Assembly: GCA_009691915.1 (NCBI GenBank)
Contig: SIAD01000002.1
Location: 1 to 64,000, forward strand
Source: Phycisphaerales bacterium
GTDB taxonomy: Bacteria; Planctomycetota; Phycisphaerae; Phycisphaerales; SM1A02
Direction of reading: 5' to 3'
Length of the DNA stretch: 64,000 nt
Positions 49,373 to 60,283 of this stretch are shown piece by piece (position 1 is the first letter of the stretch; each line of letters starts with the position of its first letter). The notes under the pieces were generated by a model. That model searched no databases and had not been told where the DNA came from. It saw only the letters and a program-made list of their open reading frames with translations. The translations under genes were made by a program, and so were the position numbers.

Positions 49373-50575
49373 ATGCTCTGGCAACCGGAACTTCCTGATC
49401 GATACCGCGAGGCCACCGAGGCGGACTTGGGCGAGGCGATCACGCGGAGACGGCGTGAACTCGGCACGAGACTGTTGATTCTCGGTCACCACTATCAGCA
49501 GGACGATGTGATCCGTCATGCGGACTTCATCGGCGACAGCCTCAAGTTGAGCCAGTTGGCGTCGACGGAGGCCCCTCGTCGCGGAACTCAGTTCATCGTC
49601 TTCTGTGGCGTTCACTTCATGGCGGAGACCGCCGATGTACTGACCGAGGACTCCGTTTGCGTCGTGCTACCGGATCTCAGTGCGGGCTGTTCGATGGCCG
49701 ACATGGCTGCGTACGACGATGCCCGAATGGCCATCGACTTCATCGAGCGGAGTTCACACGGAAGTGGTTTGGATCGTTGGCGGGTGATCCCGATCACCTA
49801 TGTCAACTCGAGCGCGGCCATCAAGGCACTCGTCGGCGAACTCGGTGGCGCTTGTTGTACAAGCTCGAACGCGGGCCAAGTCTTTGACTGGGCGCTCGCA
49901 GGTGGTGACGAACCGTTGGCGCCGGGTGAGCGGGTCAAGATCCTGTTTCTCCCTGATCAGCATCTGGGTCGCAACACCGCTCATGCGAAGGGATTCGTCA
50001 CCGAGGTCGATGCGGCCGAGTCGGGTGCGCGAGCAGAGACACTGCTCTGGGATCCGCGCAAGCCAAGTGGCGGCGTGACCCCCGAGGAAGTGGGCGATGC
50101 TCGCGTGATCCTCTGGAGAGGGCATTGCAGCGTCCACGGGCTGTTCAGGCCGGAGCATGTCGATGCAATCCGAGAGCGCGGGGATACGACCAAAGTGCTC
50201 GTGCATCCGGAGTGTTCTCAGGAAGTAGTGGCCAAGTCGGATCTCGTCGGCTCGACCGAGTTCATCATCAGGAGCATCGAGGCCGCCGCGCCGGGGTCGC
50301 GATTCGCCGTCGGAACCGAGGTGCACCTAGTGTCGCGGCTCGCGCGCGAAGCGGCACAGAGGGGGGTCGAGGTCGAGATGCTCTCAGGATGCCAGTGCCT
50401 GTGCACGACGATGTACCGCATCGACCAGCAGCATCTGGCGTGGGTGCTCGACGAGATTGCTGAGGGGCGAGTGGTGAATGAGATCCGGGTGAATGTGGAC
50501 GCGAAGCGGTGGGCGCGTGTGGCGCTGGAGCGGATGCTGGCGAACGCTGCCCAGACTCCCGTTCTGGTTGACTGA
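49373..50575 (+). CDS. nadA: quinolinate synthase A
   Basis: The 400-residue iron-sulfur enzyme makes quinolinate for NAD synthesis. Seen are 'ILGHHYQQDDVIRHADFIGD', 'FCGVHFMAETADVL', 'DLSAGCSMADM', 'YVNSSAAIKALVGELGGACC', 'LPDQHLGRN', 'HPECSQEVV' and 'GCQCLCTTMYRI', whose cysteines bind the 4Fe-4S cluster. The start is ATG 49373; the earlier GTG 49319 adds 18 unlikely residues. It is followed 5 bases later by the 1381-residue gene. No nadB or nadC is in the window. Confidence 0.95.
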   Translation: MLWQPELPDRYREATEADLGEAITRRRRELGTRLLILGHHYQQDDVIRHADFIGDSLKLSQLASTEAPRRGTQFIVFCGVHFMAETADVLTEDSVCVVLPDLSAGCSMADMAAYDDARMAIDFIERSSHGSGLDRWRVIPITYVNSSAAIKALVGELGGACCTSSNAGQVFDWALAGGDEPLAPGERVKILFLPDQHLGRNTAHAKGFVTEVDAAESGARAETLLWDPRKPSGGVTPEEVGDARVILWRGHCSVHGLFRPEHVDAIRERGDTTKVLVHPECSQEVVAKSDLVGSTEFIIRSIEAAAPGSRFAVGTEVHLVSRLAREAAQRGVEVEMLSGCQCLCTTMYRIDQQHLAWVLDEIAEGRVVNEIRVNVDAKRWARVALERMLANAAQTPVLVD

Positions 50576-50580
50576 CTTCG

Positions 50581-53500
50581 ATGCGTGATCCGATCAGCAC
50601 TCCGAAGCGGCGGACGATGCGATGGATCAGGCGCTCGGCCGCGTTGGTTGTCGCGCTGACCGTGGCAGTAGCGGTGGTGGTGGCGCTCGCACCCTGGATC
50701 CTGTCGGGATCGATCGGTCGAAGCTTGCTCGTCGACGCGATTGCGCCGTATGTCAATGGAGCAGTCTCTGTGCAAGGGCTCTCGCTGTCGTGGGGCGGGC
50801 CGCAGACAGTCACGGCGCTCTCGATCAGGGGATCAGATGGCGCGGAAGTTGTGCTCAATGCCCAACTGCGCAACACGCTCGTCGAGGCGGTGCGGATGAG
50901 CGCGCCGCCGCGGATCACGGTCTCCGGCTCTATCCAGTCGAAGTATCGCAGCGACGGATCGCTCACACTCACGGATCTCCTCCGGCGTGATGCTGCAAGT
51001 GGACAGGCGGTTCGTCATGGTGCGAGTAGCGACGGCGCACACGAGCGGGAGAAGCCGCGCCGGGCGTTGCACGAGACTTTGGATGGCGCCTCGCTCGAGA
51101 TAGCCGGGTTGCGATTCGCGGTGACGCCCTCGGAAGGGGGACCGGAGATCGAGATATCAGCGCTGCAGGGCAGTGTGCAGGTCAATGGCGGTGACGTTGT
51201 CGCCGAACTCTCGTCGCCCACTCGCGTGGGCGCGAAGTCGGGCTCGTTTGCCGCGAAGGGCCGTATCAATGCGATGCTCGCGGCGGACGGTCCGGCGGAT
51301 TGCGCGGTCGATCTTGAGGTGTCTGCGACCTCGCTGGCGATTCCTGCTCAAGGGATACCGCTGGAAGTCGAGACGGCATCCCTGAGAGTGGCAAGCGCAC
51401 GGCTCGGGGACGCGGTGCATGTCGAAGGAGTTGCCACGATCATCGTGCCGACCGGTGAGCGGGCGAATCTGTCGCTGGCGATCGATGCCGTCAAGCCGCT
51501 GTCGGTCGAACTCATGGATCTCACCGGAAAGGTCTCGATCGAGGGTCTTCCGACATCCGCGCTGTCCCCGTACCTGCCCGCGGCGATCGTCGTTGAGCGG
51601 GACATCGGTCCTTCGGTGACTGCCAGCGCCACCTTCGCGGGTCGCACGGGGAGTGCGACGGTCACAAGCCGATCCCTGACGATCGAAGGTGCGGCGCGGC
51701 TGACCGACCAGGGCGACGCACTGACGATCGACCGTCTCGCAATCCACGGCGCAGTCGATCCGGTGTGGGTACCGGGCGGACTTGCCACTCAGGTTCCGAT
51801 CGGAATCACCATCACAGGATCGGTCGGGAATCTGCCGCTGCCAACCGAGTCTGCGCCGACTGCGTGGGCGAACTCGTCGTTCGACTTCGCGGTCGTAGTT
51901 GATGGGGCCTCGCTGCGGGTCGCCGAGACTCCTCTAAGCACCGATCCGGCGACGCTCATGGTCGGCCCCACGACGATCACAGTGAACTCCTCGCGTCTCG
52001 CGGACGGGCTTCACGCCTCGCTCAATTCCACCGTGAATGGCGCAGTGATTGCGGCTGATCAGACGGTCGTGGGGCTCGTCGGGAACGAGGGGATCTCCAT
52101 TGAGGGCGCACACGCGAAGGGAACGATCTCGCTCACGCCGCTCGGGCTTGCGACGCTCCCATGGCTCTCTCCCGAAGTGGTCGCGGCGCTTGCAACGAGC
52201 GGGATTTCGAGCGTCGCGACGACCATCACCAATGATGCCTCAATGCACGCCGGGAACGCGCGGGTCTCCGTGGCGCTCTCCGACACCGTCATCGCGACGA
52301 CGATCGACTTCACCGACCGCGGATACTCGAGTTCCCCCATCACGGCGGATCTGCTCGTCACCCCAGCACTGGCGGCGACGCTGGCGGGAGAGTCGGTCGA
52401 CCTCGCCACTCCCGCCTCACTCTCAATCACGGTCGCACCGATCACGGGAACATGGGAAGCACTTCGGTCGGGAGATGCGATTCCCACGACGATCGAGGCT
52501 GGGGTTAGCGCGGTGCGCGTCGAATTGGCGAAGGCGCCGGGGCTCATCGCGGGCGCAGTCATCGAGGATCTCATTGTCTCGTCGCGGTTGGGATTTTCGC
52601 CCACCGGCGAACTTCGATCGATCGATGGATCCATCCGCGCAACCATGTCGTCCGTTTCGGCAAAGGTCGCCGAGATCGCCGGCACGATCACCATGGACGA
52701 GCTCTCGAAACCAGACTTCAAGTCCACCGTCGAAGTGTCGATTGCTCCAGGCTCCGCCTTAGCGTCACTCCTTGAGTACTACGAGGCCGCCGCGGTCGTC
52801 ATCGGTCCAGGGTCGATCAAGGCTTCCCTGATTCGCGCGGGCGAAGACCTCTCAATAGACGGGCAGGTGACCCTCCCCCGAGTGTCGCTTGCGACCAGCG
52901 CGCGCGTGACTCTCGCCCAGCCGCTCAGCATCGAAATCGCAGCCACCACAGGTTCGTTCGACCTTCCCGCGACTTTGGTGGAGGGTGCGTTGGGACTACG
53001 GCCCAGAGGCGACTGGCGATCGGAGCTCGCCTCCACGAGCGGGAGGAGTGTGAAGGGCAGCCTCAACATCGAGGCGATTCGTTGGACGGGCCGAGCGCAG
53101 GACGCGGCGTTCGTCGCGCGCGCCACAATCGAGCCCGGCACGCTCGAGTCAGCTCAGCGCGAACCGATCTCGTTCGACCGTCTCGCCCTGTCTGTGGAGA
53201 GTCCACAACTAGCGACGCGCATCGCTGTCGGGATCACTGGCGCAGTTGGCGTGGGATCGGGCGAGCGGGAGCCGCTCGCACTCACAATGAATCTCGTCGG
53301 CAAACTTGCGGGGGTGCTCGGTGATGTTCCTGCGTCGTCGGGCACAACCGTCGCCCCTGTGACACTCTCCAAGAGCGAGATCGCCCTCAAGGTGCCAGGA
53401 TCGCTGGCACTCGCCGCCCTCGACTGGGCTCGCGGCACGAAGGATGCCTCCGCGACCTTTGAGCAGCTCGGAGCCATCGACGCGCGTGTCGACATTGCCT

Positions 53501-54726
53501 CAATGTCGCTTCCCGCGACGGGCCTCGCGCAAGCCTCCTGCTATCTCTCGCTGGCCATGTCCCCGATCTCGATGAAGTTCGCGGGGCAACTTCCCATCGA
53601 GCTGGGATCGACACTCGCGACTCTCAAGTCCGCGCGGCTTGGCGACACCATCGATCTGTCGCTGGCTACGGGCGGTGTGAAAACGGGATCGATCGAGGTG
53701 ACCGCGTCAGGACGAGGGCAAGCCGACTCCGCCGGGCGATTCTCGCCGCTTCTGGGGTCCTGGACTGCGAAGGCGCGGGCGGCGACGATGAAAACTGCGT
53801 TTGTCGATGCACTCGTGGGCGCGGGCGGTCGACTCACTGAGGCGCTGGGCGACTCACTCGATCTCACTCTCGACGCAGCTCCCGCGCCGCTGCCGGACGG
53901 GTCATCGGGCACAGTCGCCTCGATGGCGTTCAAGTCCCAGGCATTGATCATTGATGCCCCGCGCGTGACGATCGCACACGGACTTCTCGCGATCAATCAG
54001 GACGCGCCGATGACCGCCACACTGGCCATCAACAAGGCGCTGCAGAAGCGGCTCCTCGGGCCGGTCAATCCGGTGCTTGCGGACATTCGAAGTGCGCCTC
54101 CGATTCGCGCTCTGATCTCATCCTGTCGCTTCCCCGCCGACGCTGATCTTGCGAAGTTCGACCTCGATGCGCGCATTGAGTTCGGCGATGTCGAAGTGGT
54201 CTGCTCCAACCAGATCCTCGGCGTGCTGGCGCTAGCGCAGGAGTCCCAGAGCCAGACGATCCCCGCGCGGATCGAACCGCTGGTCATCGCCGTGCGCGCA
54301 GGCCAGCTCAAGTACTCGGATTTCGTGGTGAAGGCGGGGAAGTACGGCGATCAGTGGAAGCAGATCCTGAAACTCGCTGGAGACATCGACCTCACGACGA
54401 CACCGCCGTATGCGCGCGCGATCACCTGCCGCTACCCGCTCGCGTCGCTGGGTCGGACGATCGGCGGCGCCTCCGGGCCGTTCTCAACGACGCTGAGTGA
54501 GCTCAGCGATCAACTGCAGAAGCTTCCGATCGATCCCGGGATGCTTTTCGATGTCGATGTCACCCTCCACGGTCCCTTGGGCGATGTAAACGGACAGGCT
54601 CGTCCACTGGAGAGCAAGGTGCGGCTCGCCTTTGATCCCAGCGCGATCGATGTGAAGAAGGTTCAGTCAGGGATCAGTGACATTGGCAAGACGATCGACG
54701 GACTCCGCAAACTGTTCGGTCAATGA
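50581..54726 (+). CDS. very large AsmA/TamB-like envelope protein
   Basis: The 1381-residue protein has one N-terminal membrane helix (about residues 17-40) and then a long beta-rich body with no further helices. The opening pattern of helix, 'ISGSIGRSLLVDAIAPYVNG', 'GAVSVQGLSLSWGGPQTVTA' and 'LSIRGSDGAEVVLNA' is that of AsmA/TamB-type bridge proteins, which span the periplasm and move lipids. The repetitive beta structure and high Ala/Ser/Thr content support this, but I cannot match a defined domain. It follows nadA after 5 bases. I infer a role in outer-membrane lipid transport or maintenance. Confidence 0.7.
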   Translation: MRDPISTPKRRTMRWIRRSAALVVALTVAVAVVVALAPWILSGSIGRSLLVDAIAPYVNGAVSVQGLSLSWGGPQTVTALSIRGSDGAEVVLNAQLRNTLVEAVRMSAPPRITVSGSIQSKYRSDGSLTLTDLLRRDAASGQAVRHGASSDGAHEREKPRRALHETLDGASLEIAGLRFAVTPSEGGPEIEISALQGSVQVNGGDVVAELSSPTRVGAKSGSFAAKGRINAMLAADGPADCAVDLEVSATSLAIPAQGIPLEVETASLRVASARLGDAVHVEGVATIIVPTGERANLSLAIDAVKPLSVELMDLTGKVSIEGLPTSALSPYLPAAIVVERDIGPSVTASATFAGRTGSATVTSRSLTIEGAARLTDQGDALTIDRLAIHGAVDPVWVPGGLATQVPIGITITGSVGNLPLPTESAPTAWANSSFDFAVVVDGASLRVAETPLSTDPATLMVGPTTITVNSSRLADGLHASLNSTVNGAVIAADQTVVGLVGNEGISIEGAHAKGTISLTPLGLATLPWLSPEVVAALATSGISSVATTITNDASMHAGNARVSVALSDTVIATTIDFTDRGYSSSPITADLLVTPALAATLAGESVDLATPASLSITVAPITGTWEALRSGDAIPTTIEAGVSAVRVELAKAPGLIAGAVIEDLIVSSRLGFSPTGELRSIDGSIRATMSSVSAKVAEIAGTITMDELSKPDFKSTVEVSIAPGSALASLLEYYEAAAVVIGPGSIKASLIRAGEDLSIDGQVTLPRVSLATSARVTLAQPLSIEIAATTGSFDLPATLVEGALGLRPRGDWRSELASTSGRSVKGSLNIEAIRWTGRAQDAAFVARATIEPGTLESAQREPISFDRLALSVESPQLATRIAVGITGAVGVGSGEREPLALTMNLVGKLAGVLGDVPASSGTTVAPVTLSKSEIALKVPGSLALAALDWARGTKDASATFEQLGAIDARVDIASMSLPATGLAQASCYLSLAMSPISMKFAGQLPIELGSTLATLKSARLGDTIDLSLATGGVKTGSIEVTASGRGQADSAGRFSPLLGSWTAKARAATMKTAFVDALVGAGGRLTEALGDSLDLTLDAAPAPLPDGSSGTVASMAFKSQALIIDAPRVTIAHGLLAINQDAPMTATLAINKALQKRLLGPVNPVLADIRSAPPIRALISSCRFPADADLAKFDLDARIEFGDVEVVCSNQILGVLALAQESQSQTIPARIEPLVIAVRAGQLKYSDFVVKAGKYGDQWKQILKLAGDIDLTTTPPYARAITCRYPLASLGRTIGGASGPFSTTLSELSDQLQKLPIDPGMLFDVDVTLHGPLGDVNGQARPLESKVRLAFDPSAIDVKKVQSGISDIGKTIDGLRKLFGQ

Positions 54727-54757
54727 TCGCCCTCGCCCCGCGGCGCGGGCCTCGGCG

Positions 54758-55315
54758 TCACATCGGCTTTTCGGCGATCGTCTGGTCGTAGATCTCGAGC
54801 AGCTTCGCCTTGTCGAAGACAAGCTCGGCACGCGTGAGCCCGGTGACCTCGTAGTGGGGTGTCAGTTCAATGGCATCAACCGGGCACGCCTCTTCGCACA
54901 TCCCGCAGTAGATGCACCGGAGTTCGTCGATGTCGAACTGCTTCGGATACTTCTCGCGATCCTCCCACGGGCTCTCCTCGGCCACGATGTGGATGCAGTT
55001 GGCCGGGCAGGCCGTGGCGCACATGAAGCACGCCACGCAGCGGACCCGCCCATCCTCATCCTTGTTCAGTCGGTGCACACCGCGGAAATTAGGGCGAAAC
55101 TGGCCGCCTTCCTCGACGGGTCGATCATCCCGCTTCTGCTCGGGATACTGCACCACCCACAGCGTGTCCTTGTTCGATCCGTTGCGGCCGAAGTTCTGCA
55201 TCGCATGCCGCAGTGTCGTCCCCAGTCCCTTCACGATGCTGGGGACGAACAGGGTCTCGGCCAGCGTGAGCGGCTTGTGGGTGACATCGACGACCTCGTC
55301 ATCTCGGATCGGCAT
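54758..55315 (-). CDS. nuoI: NADH-quinone oxidoreductase subunit I
   Basis: The 185-residue ferredoxin-like subunit binds two 4Fe-4S clusters through the motifs 'CVACFMCATACPANCI' and 'CIYCGMCEEACPVDAI'. It has the typical NuoI N-terminal amphipathic part ('LTLAETLFVPSIVKGLG'). It passes electrons inside complex I. It stands alone here, without the rest of the nuo genes. The start is ATG 55315, with a TATCCT box 9 bases upstream. It is divergent from the ATP synthase cluster by 80 bases. Confidence 0.9.
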   Translation of the reverse strand: MPIRDDEVVDVTHKPLTLAETLFVPSIVKGLGTTLRHAMQNFGRNGSNKDTLWVVQYPEQKRDDRPVEEGGQFRPNFRGVHRLNKDEDGRVRCVACFMCATACPANCIHIVAEESPWEDREKYPKQFDIDELRCIYCGMCEEACPVDAIELTPHYEVTGLTRAELVFDKAKLLEIYDQTIAEKPM

Positions 55316-55324
55316 GGGGCTTTG

Positions 55325-55330
55325 AGGATA
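55325..55330 (-). promoter_or_regulatory. -10 box TATCCT, 9 bases before nuoI ATG
   Basis: TATCCT with 9 bases to ATG 55315, identical in hexamer and spacing to the sucD promoter at 39309. It supports a class of near-leaderless promoters for central-metabolism genes. Confidence 0.5.
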
Positions 55331-55395
55331 GCGGCAGGCATGGACGCGCCATCGCACTACGATGCCTTGGTGATCCCAGACGAACGGCTCTCGCG

Positions 55396-55662
55396 ATGAA
55401 CCGCCAGGAGCGCGAACGCGAGGAAGTCCGTGTGGGCTGGCGGATGATGGGGCTCGCGTGGGGATTTGTCACTCAGATGCTGGCCGGGGCCTTGTTGGGG
55501 TTGGGGGTCGGAGTCTGGCTCGGTGACGAGACCATGGGCGCACTTTTCGGAACGGGGACGGGCCTTGTGGTCGCCACATACTTCCTTCTTCGAGGCGGGC
55601 TTCGTCTCAACCGCGAGCTCGATCGGATCGCGGCGCAGCAGAGGAACAGCAGTGACAAGTGA
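55396..55662 (+). CDS. AtpZ/AtpI-like small membrane protein of the ATP synthase cluster
   Basis: The 88-residue protein has two membrane helices (about 20-42 and 48-66). The glycine-rich 'MLAGALLGLGVGVWLGDETM' pattern is typical of the AtpZ/AtpI family at the start of atp operons, which are thought to help assemble the c-ring or act as a small Mg2+/Ca2+ carrier. Its charged C-terminus ('RELDRIAAQQRN') faces the cytoplasm. It is the first gene of the cluster. A TACGAT box at 55358-55363, 32 bases upstream, could be its promoter. It overlaps the next gene by 11 bases. Confidence 0.72.
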   Translation: MNRQEREREEVRVGWRMMGLAWGFVTQMLAGALLGLGVGVWLGDETMGALFGTGTGLVVATYFLLRGGLRLNRELDRIAAQQRNSSDK

Positions 55663-56092
55663 GGTTTCTCACAAGAGTGCGTTGACCGATGCGCCGAAGG
55701 TTTCGTTGCCGTGGCTCAGGGTGCTCGTCGTCACGAGCCTGACGGCACTCGCGACTTCAGCACTCTGGATCGCACTTGCCCCACGGTGGGGATGGGAGGG
55801 ATCGCCGATCGCCGTCCGTGCGATTGTCACGGTCGTTCCGGTCGCTGTGCTTGGCTGGCTCGTCACCGCGCCATGGAAACCGCGGACGATTCTCGACTGG
55901 ATGACGGCGTGGCTCGTGGGGACTGTCATACGGTTCCTGCTGACGCCGGCCGCAGCCGCGGCGGTATACTTCTCCGCCCCGTGCGACACTCGTCAGTTCA
56001 TTGCGGCGCTCGGGGCGTGCTACTTCGCGTCGCTGTTGGCGGAGGTTGCCACGATCGCCACGGCGCTCTCGGACTGCGGTCGGCAGCCCTAG
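55652..56092 (+). CDS. AtpI-like membrane protein
   Basis: The 146-residue protein has about four membrane helices ('VLVVTSLTALATSALWIALA', 'IVTVVPVAVLGWLVTAPWK', 'VGTVIRFLLTPAAAAAVYF', 'ACYFASLLAEVATIATAL'). Its place between AtpZ-like and atpB is where AtpI (gene 1) usually lies. The sequence itself is too variable for certainty. The start appears to be GTG 55652, giving an 11-base overlap with the gene before it. It probably helps assemble the membrane part of the synthase. Confidence 0.65.
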   Translation: MTSEVSHKSALTDAPKVSLPWLRVLVVTSLTALATSALWIALAPRWGWEGSPIAVRAIVTVVPVAVLGWLVTAPWKPRTILDWMTAWLVGTVIRFLLTPAAAAAVYFSAPCDTRQFIAALGACYFASLLAEVATIATALSDCGRQP

Positions 56093-56125
56093 GCGAATAC
56101 CCCACCGACCGCGAGGCTTGACGAA

Positions 56126-57506
<1,381 letters not shown>

Positions 57507-57576
57507 TCTGACCAAGCGGGTGGCCGACGGCGGAGTACTTCCGCTCCGGTCCCCAAGCCTGCAAGGAGAGTTCCGC

Positions 57577-58089
57577 ATGCTGCTTGCCTCTGCCGATCCT
57601 ATGGCCTTCAACTGGCTTCCGTTCGTCACGACCATCGTGGTGTTCGGGATCGTGTTCTTCGTTCTCGCGTTTAGCGTTTGGCCCAAGATCGACAAGGGGC
57701 TCGACGAGCGGTCACAGAAAATCCTGCACGAGATCGAGTCGGCCGAGGCCGCGCGCGTCACGGCCGCGGCGAAGCAGAAAGAGTTTGAGCAGAAGTTGGC
57801 GGAAGGGCTGGAGCAGTCGGCGCGGATGATTCGTGAGGCCAAGGCCGAGGCCGTTCGCTTGGGGGACGAAATCCGTGCGAGGAGTGAAGCCGACCTCTCG
57901 GAGCGCGCCCGGCGCGCGGCGGAAGAGATCGACGGAGCCCGTCGACTCGCCGTCTCAGAGCTCGAGGCCCACGCCGCCGCGCTCGCTGTGGCGATTGCGG
58001 GTCGAATTCTCCAGCGCGAGTTGAAGCCAGCTGACAATCAGCGCATCGTCGAGGAGTCGCTCGCGGGCATGTCCGCGAAGCGCGGGTGA
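57577..58089 (+). CDS. atpF: ATP synthase F0 subunit b
   Basis: The 170-residue subunit has one N-terminal membrane helix (about residues 12-32, 'TTIVVFGIVFFVLAFSVW'). A long charged coiled coil then forms the peripheral stalk ('KILHEIESAEAARVTAAAK' and onwards). This is the normal b-subunit form. ATG 57577 is chosen over GTG 57520 because GGAG lies 8 bases before it. It is followed by atpH after 7 bases. Confidence 0.92.
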   Translation: MLLASADPMAFNWLPFVTTIVVFGIVFFVLAFSVWPKIDKGLDERSQKILHEIESAEAARVTAAAKQKEFEQKLAEGLEQSARMIREAKAEAVRLGDEIRARSEADLSERARRAAEEIDGARRLAVSELEAHAAALAVAIAGRILQRELKPADNQRIVEESLAGMSAKRG

Positions 58090-58096
58090 TTCAGCG

Positions 58097-58696
58097 ATGC
58101 CCAGCACCGATCAGGTCGCCAGCGTCTATGCCGACGCGCTCCTCGAGCTCGCCATCCACGAGGGTGGCAATTCAAGGGCGCAAGAGTTGGGCGATGAGCT
58201 TGGTGAACTGTGCGAAGTGATCATCGCGAACAAGGCTGTCGTCCGCTTCCTGTCCTCACCGGTCGTTGACCGCGCCGAGCGCAGCGCGGTGATCGAACGC
58301 ACATTCAAGGGGCGCATCAGTGACACGCTCTACCGCTTCGTCCTCACGGTTGACCGCAATGGCCGCCTCGGGCACCTCGTTGCGATGGAGCAGTGCTACG
58401 ACGCGCTGTTGCAGAAACTTTTCGGCAAGACCGAAGTGGATGTGTACACCGTCGATGGCAAGTCACTCGACGCCTCGACGGAGGAGCTTCTGCGAGAGAG
58501 GGTCAAGGCCACGGCGGGCGAGGATGCGGTCTTCCACTACTACGCCGATGGGTCAATGATCGGCGGGATCAAGCTCCAGATCGGGGACCAGCTTGTCGAT
58601 GGATCGATCGCCACGCGGCTGAGGCGGCTGCAGGCCGCGATTGTTGAGTCCGGCGGCGCCTCGGTGCGCCGCGACCCCACGCGATTCATCGGCTGA
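58097..58696 (+). CDS. atpH: ATP synthase F1 subunit delta
   Basis: The 199-residue subunit links the peripheral stalk to the top of F1. 'VASVYADALLELAIHEGG' (N-terminal helix), 'SSPVVDRAERSAVIERTFKG' and the C-terminal 'GGIKLQIGDQLVDGSIATRL' are standard delta/OSCP motifs. Length is slightly longer than the usual 180. It is followed after 30 bases by atpA. Confidence 0.92.
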   Translation: MPSTDQVASVYADALLELAIHEGGNSRAQELGDELGELCEVIIANKAVVRFLSSPVVDRAERSAVIERTFKGRISDTLYRFVLTVDRNGRLGHLVAMEQCYDALLQKLFGKTEVDVYTVDGKSLDASTEELLRERVKATAGEDAVFHYYADGSMIGGIKLQIGDQLVDGSIATRLRRLQAAIVESGGASVRRDPTRFIG

Positions 58697-58726
58697 CGAC
58701 GAAGCACAGAACACCAAGGAACCACT

Positions 58727-60283
58727 ATGAAAATCAAGACCGACGAAATCGCATCAATCATCCGCAAGGAAATCGAGCAGTTTGGCACCACACTGGAGGT
58801 CAGCGATGTCGGCCAGGTAGTCGAGGTCGGCGACGGGATTGCCCGTGTGTATGGCCTCTCCAAGGTGATGGCTGGCGAGCTCCTCGAGTTCGAGACGGTC
58901 GAAGGCAGCGTCACAGGTCAGGCGATGAATCTCGAGGCTGACACCGTCGGAGTTGCACTCTTCGGAAACTCGACGGGCGTGCGTGAGGGTGACACGGTGC
59001 GATCGACCGGTCGCCTGCTGGAAGTCCCAGTGGGACCGCAGCTCCTCGGACGCGTCGTCGACTCGCTCGGAAGACCGCTTGACGGCGGTGCGCCCATCGG
59101 GGCGACGGAGACCGGCAAGGTCGACATCGTCGCGCCCGGGATTTCCGCTCGCCAGCCGGTGAAGGAACCGATGCAGTTCGGCATCAAGGCAGTCGATTCG
59201 ATGATCCCCGTCGGCCGCGGACAGCGCGAACTCGTCATCGGTGATCGCAAGACCGGAAAGACCGCGATCTGCCTGGACTGCATCATCAATCAGAAGCAGT
59301 ACTGGGGCACGCCCGATGCGGTCGTGTGCATTTATGTCGCCGTCGGCCAGAAAGACTCGACGGTCGCCGCGGTTGTGGACACGCTCCGAACGCATGGCGC
59401 GATGGACTACACCATCGTTGTCAATGCGGGAGCGGCGTCGTCCGCCCCAATGCAGTACATCGCCCCGTACTCAGGGTGCGCGATGGGTGAGTACTTCATG
59501 TGGAAGGGGAAAGACCCCAGCTACACCGGACCGAAGCATGTCCTGTGTGTCTACGACGACCTCTCCAAGCAGGCGGTCGCCTACCGCGAACTCTCCCTGT
59601 TGCTGCGACGGCCTCCCGGGCGCGAGGCGTATCCAGGCGATGTCTTCTACCTGCACTCCCGCCTCCTCGAGCGGTCCACAAAACTCTCCAAGGAGAATGG
59701 CGGCGGATCGATTACCGCACTGCCGATCATCGAGACCCAGGAAGGCGATGTCTCCGCGTACATCCCCACGAATGTGATTTCGATCACCGACGGACAGATC
59801 TACCTTCAGCCGGAACTCTTCTCGGCGGGTGTGCGTCCCGCGGTGAATGTTGGAATCTCCGTGAGCCGTGTCGGCGGTGCGGCCCAGATCAAGGCGATGA
59901 AGGAGGTTGCCGGATCTCTGCGTCTCGATCTGGCGGCGTATCGCGAACTCGAGGCATTCGCGCAGTTGGGCACCGAACTCGATCGCGCCAGCACCAGACA
60001 GCTCGAGCGCGGCGCCCGCATGGTCGAACTTCTCAAGCAGGGGCAGTACACGCCGTTCGACACGATCGACCAGTGCATCTCGATCTTCTCGGCCTCGAAG
60101 GGCCTGCTCGACGATGTTGCCAAGGACAAGGTGCCGCAGTTTGAGCGCGACCTGCTGGATGCCATGCGGGGACCGCACAAGGCACTGCGAGCCGAACTAG
60201 TCGCCGCGAAGTCGTTCAAGGGCCTTGAGGACAAGTTCATCGCTGCGATCAAGTCCTTCAAGGCGTCCTGGAAGGCCGCGTGA
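58727..60283 (+). CDS. atpA: ATP synthase F1 subunit alpha
   Basis: The 518-residue subunit has the nucleotide-binding P-loop 'GDRKTGKTA', '[20 protein letters not shown]' with the following '[10 protein letters not shown]', and the N-terminal beta barrel ('[20 protein letters not shown]'). AAGGA 7 bases before the ATG gives strong translation. Normally atpG, atpD and atpC follow; here the next gene is an SDR epimerase that overlaps the stop by GTGA, so the cluster is truncated. Confidence 0.96.
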   Translation: MKIKTDEIASIIRKEIEQFGTTLEVSDVGQVVEVGDGIARVYGLSKVMAGELLEFETVEGSVTGQAMNLEADTVGVALFGNSTGVREGDTVRSTGRLLEVPVGPQLLGRVVDSLGRPLDGGAPIGATETGKVDIVAPGISARQPVKEPMQFGIKAVDSMIPVGRGQRELVIGDRKTGKTAICLDCIINQKQYWGTPDAVVCIYVAVGQKDSTVAAVVDTLRTHGAMDYTIVVNAGAASSAPMQYIAPYSGCAMGEYFMWKGKDPSYTGPKHVLCVYDDLSKQAVAYRELSLLLRRPPGREAYPGDVFYLHSRLLERSTKLSKENGGGSITALPIIETQEGDVSAYIPTNVISITDGQIYLQPELFSAGVRPAVNVGISVSRVGGAAQIKAMKEVAGSLRLDLAAYRELEAFAQLGTELDRASTRQLERGARMVELLKQGQYTPFDTIDQCISIFSASKGLLDDVAKDKVPQFERDLLDAMRGPHKALRAELVAAKSFKGLEDKFIAAIKSFKASWKAA

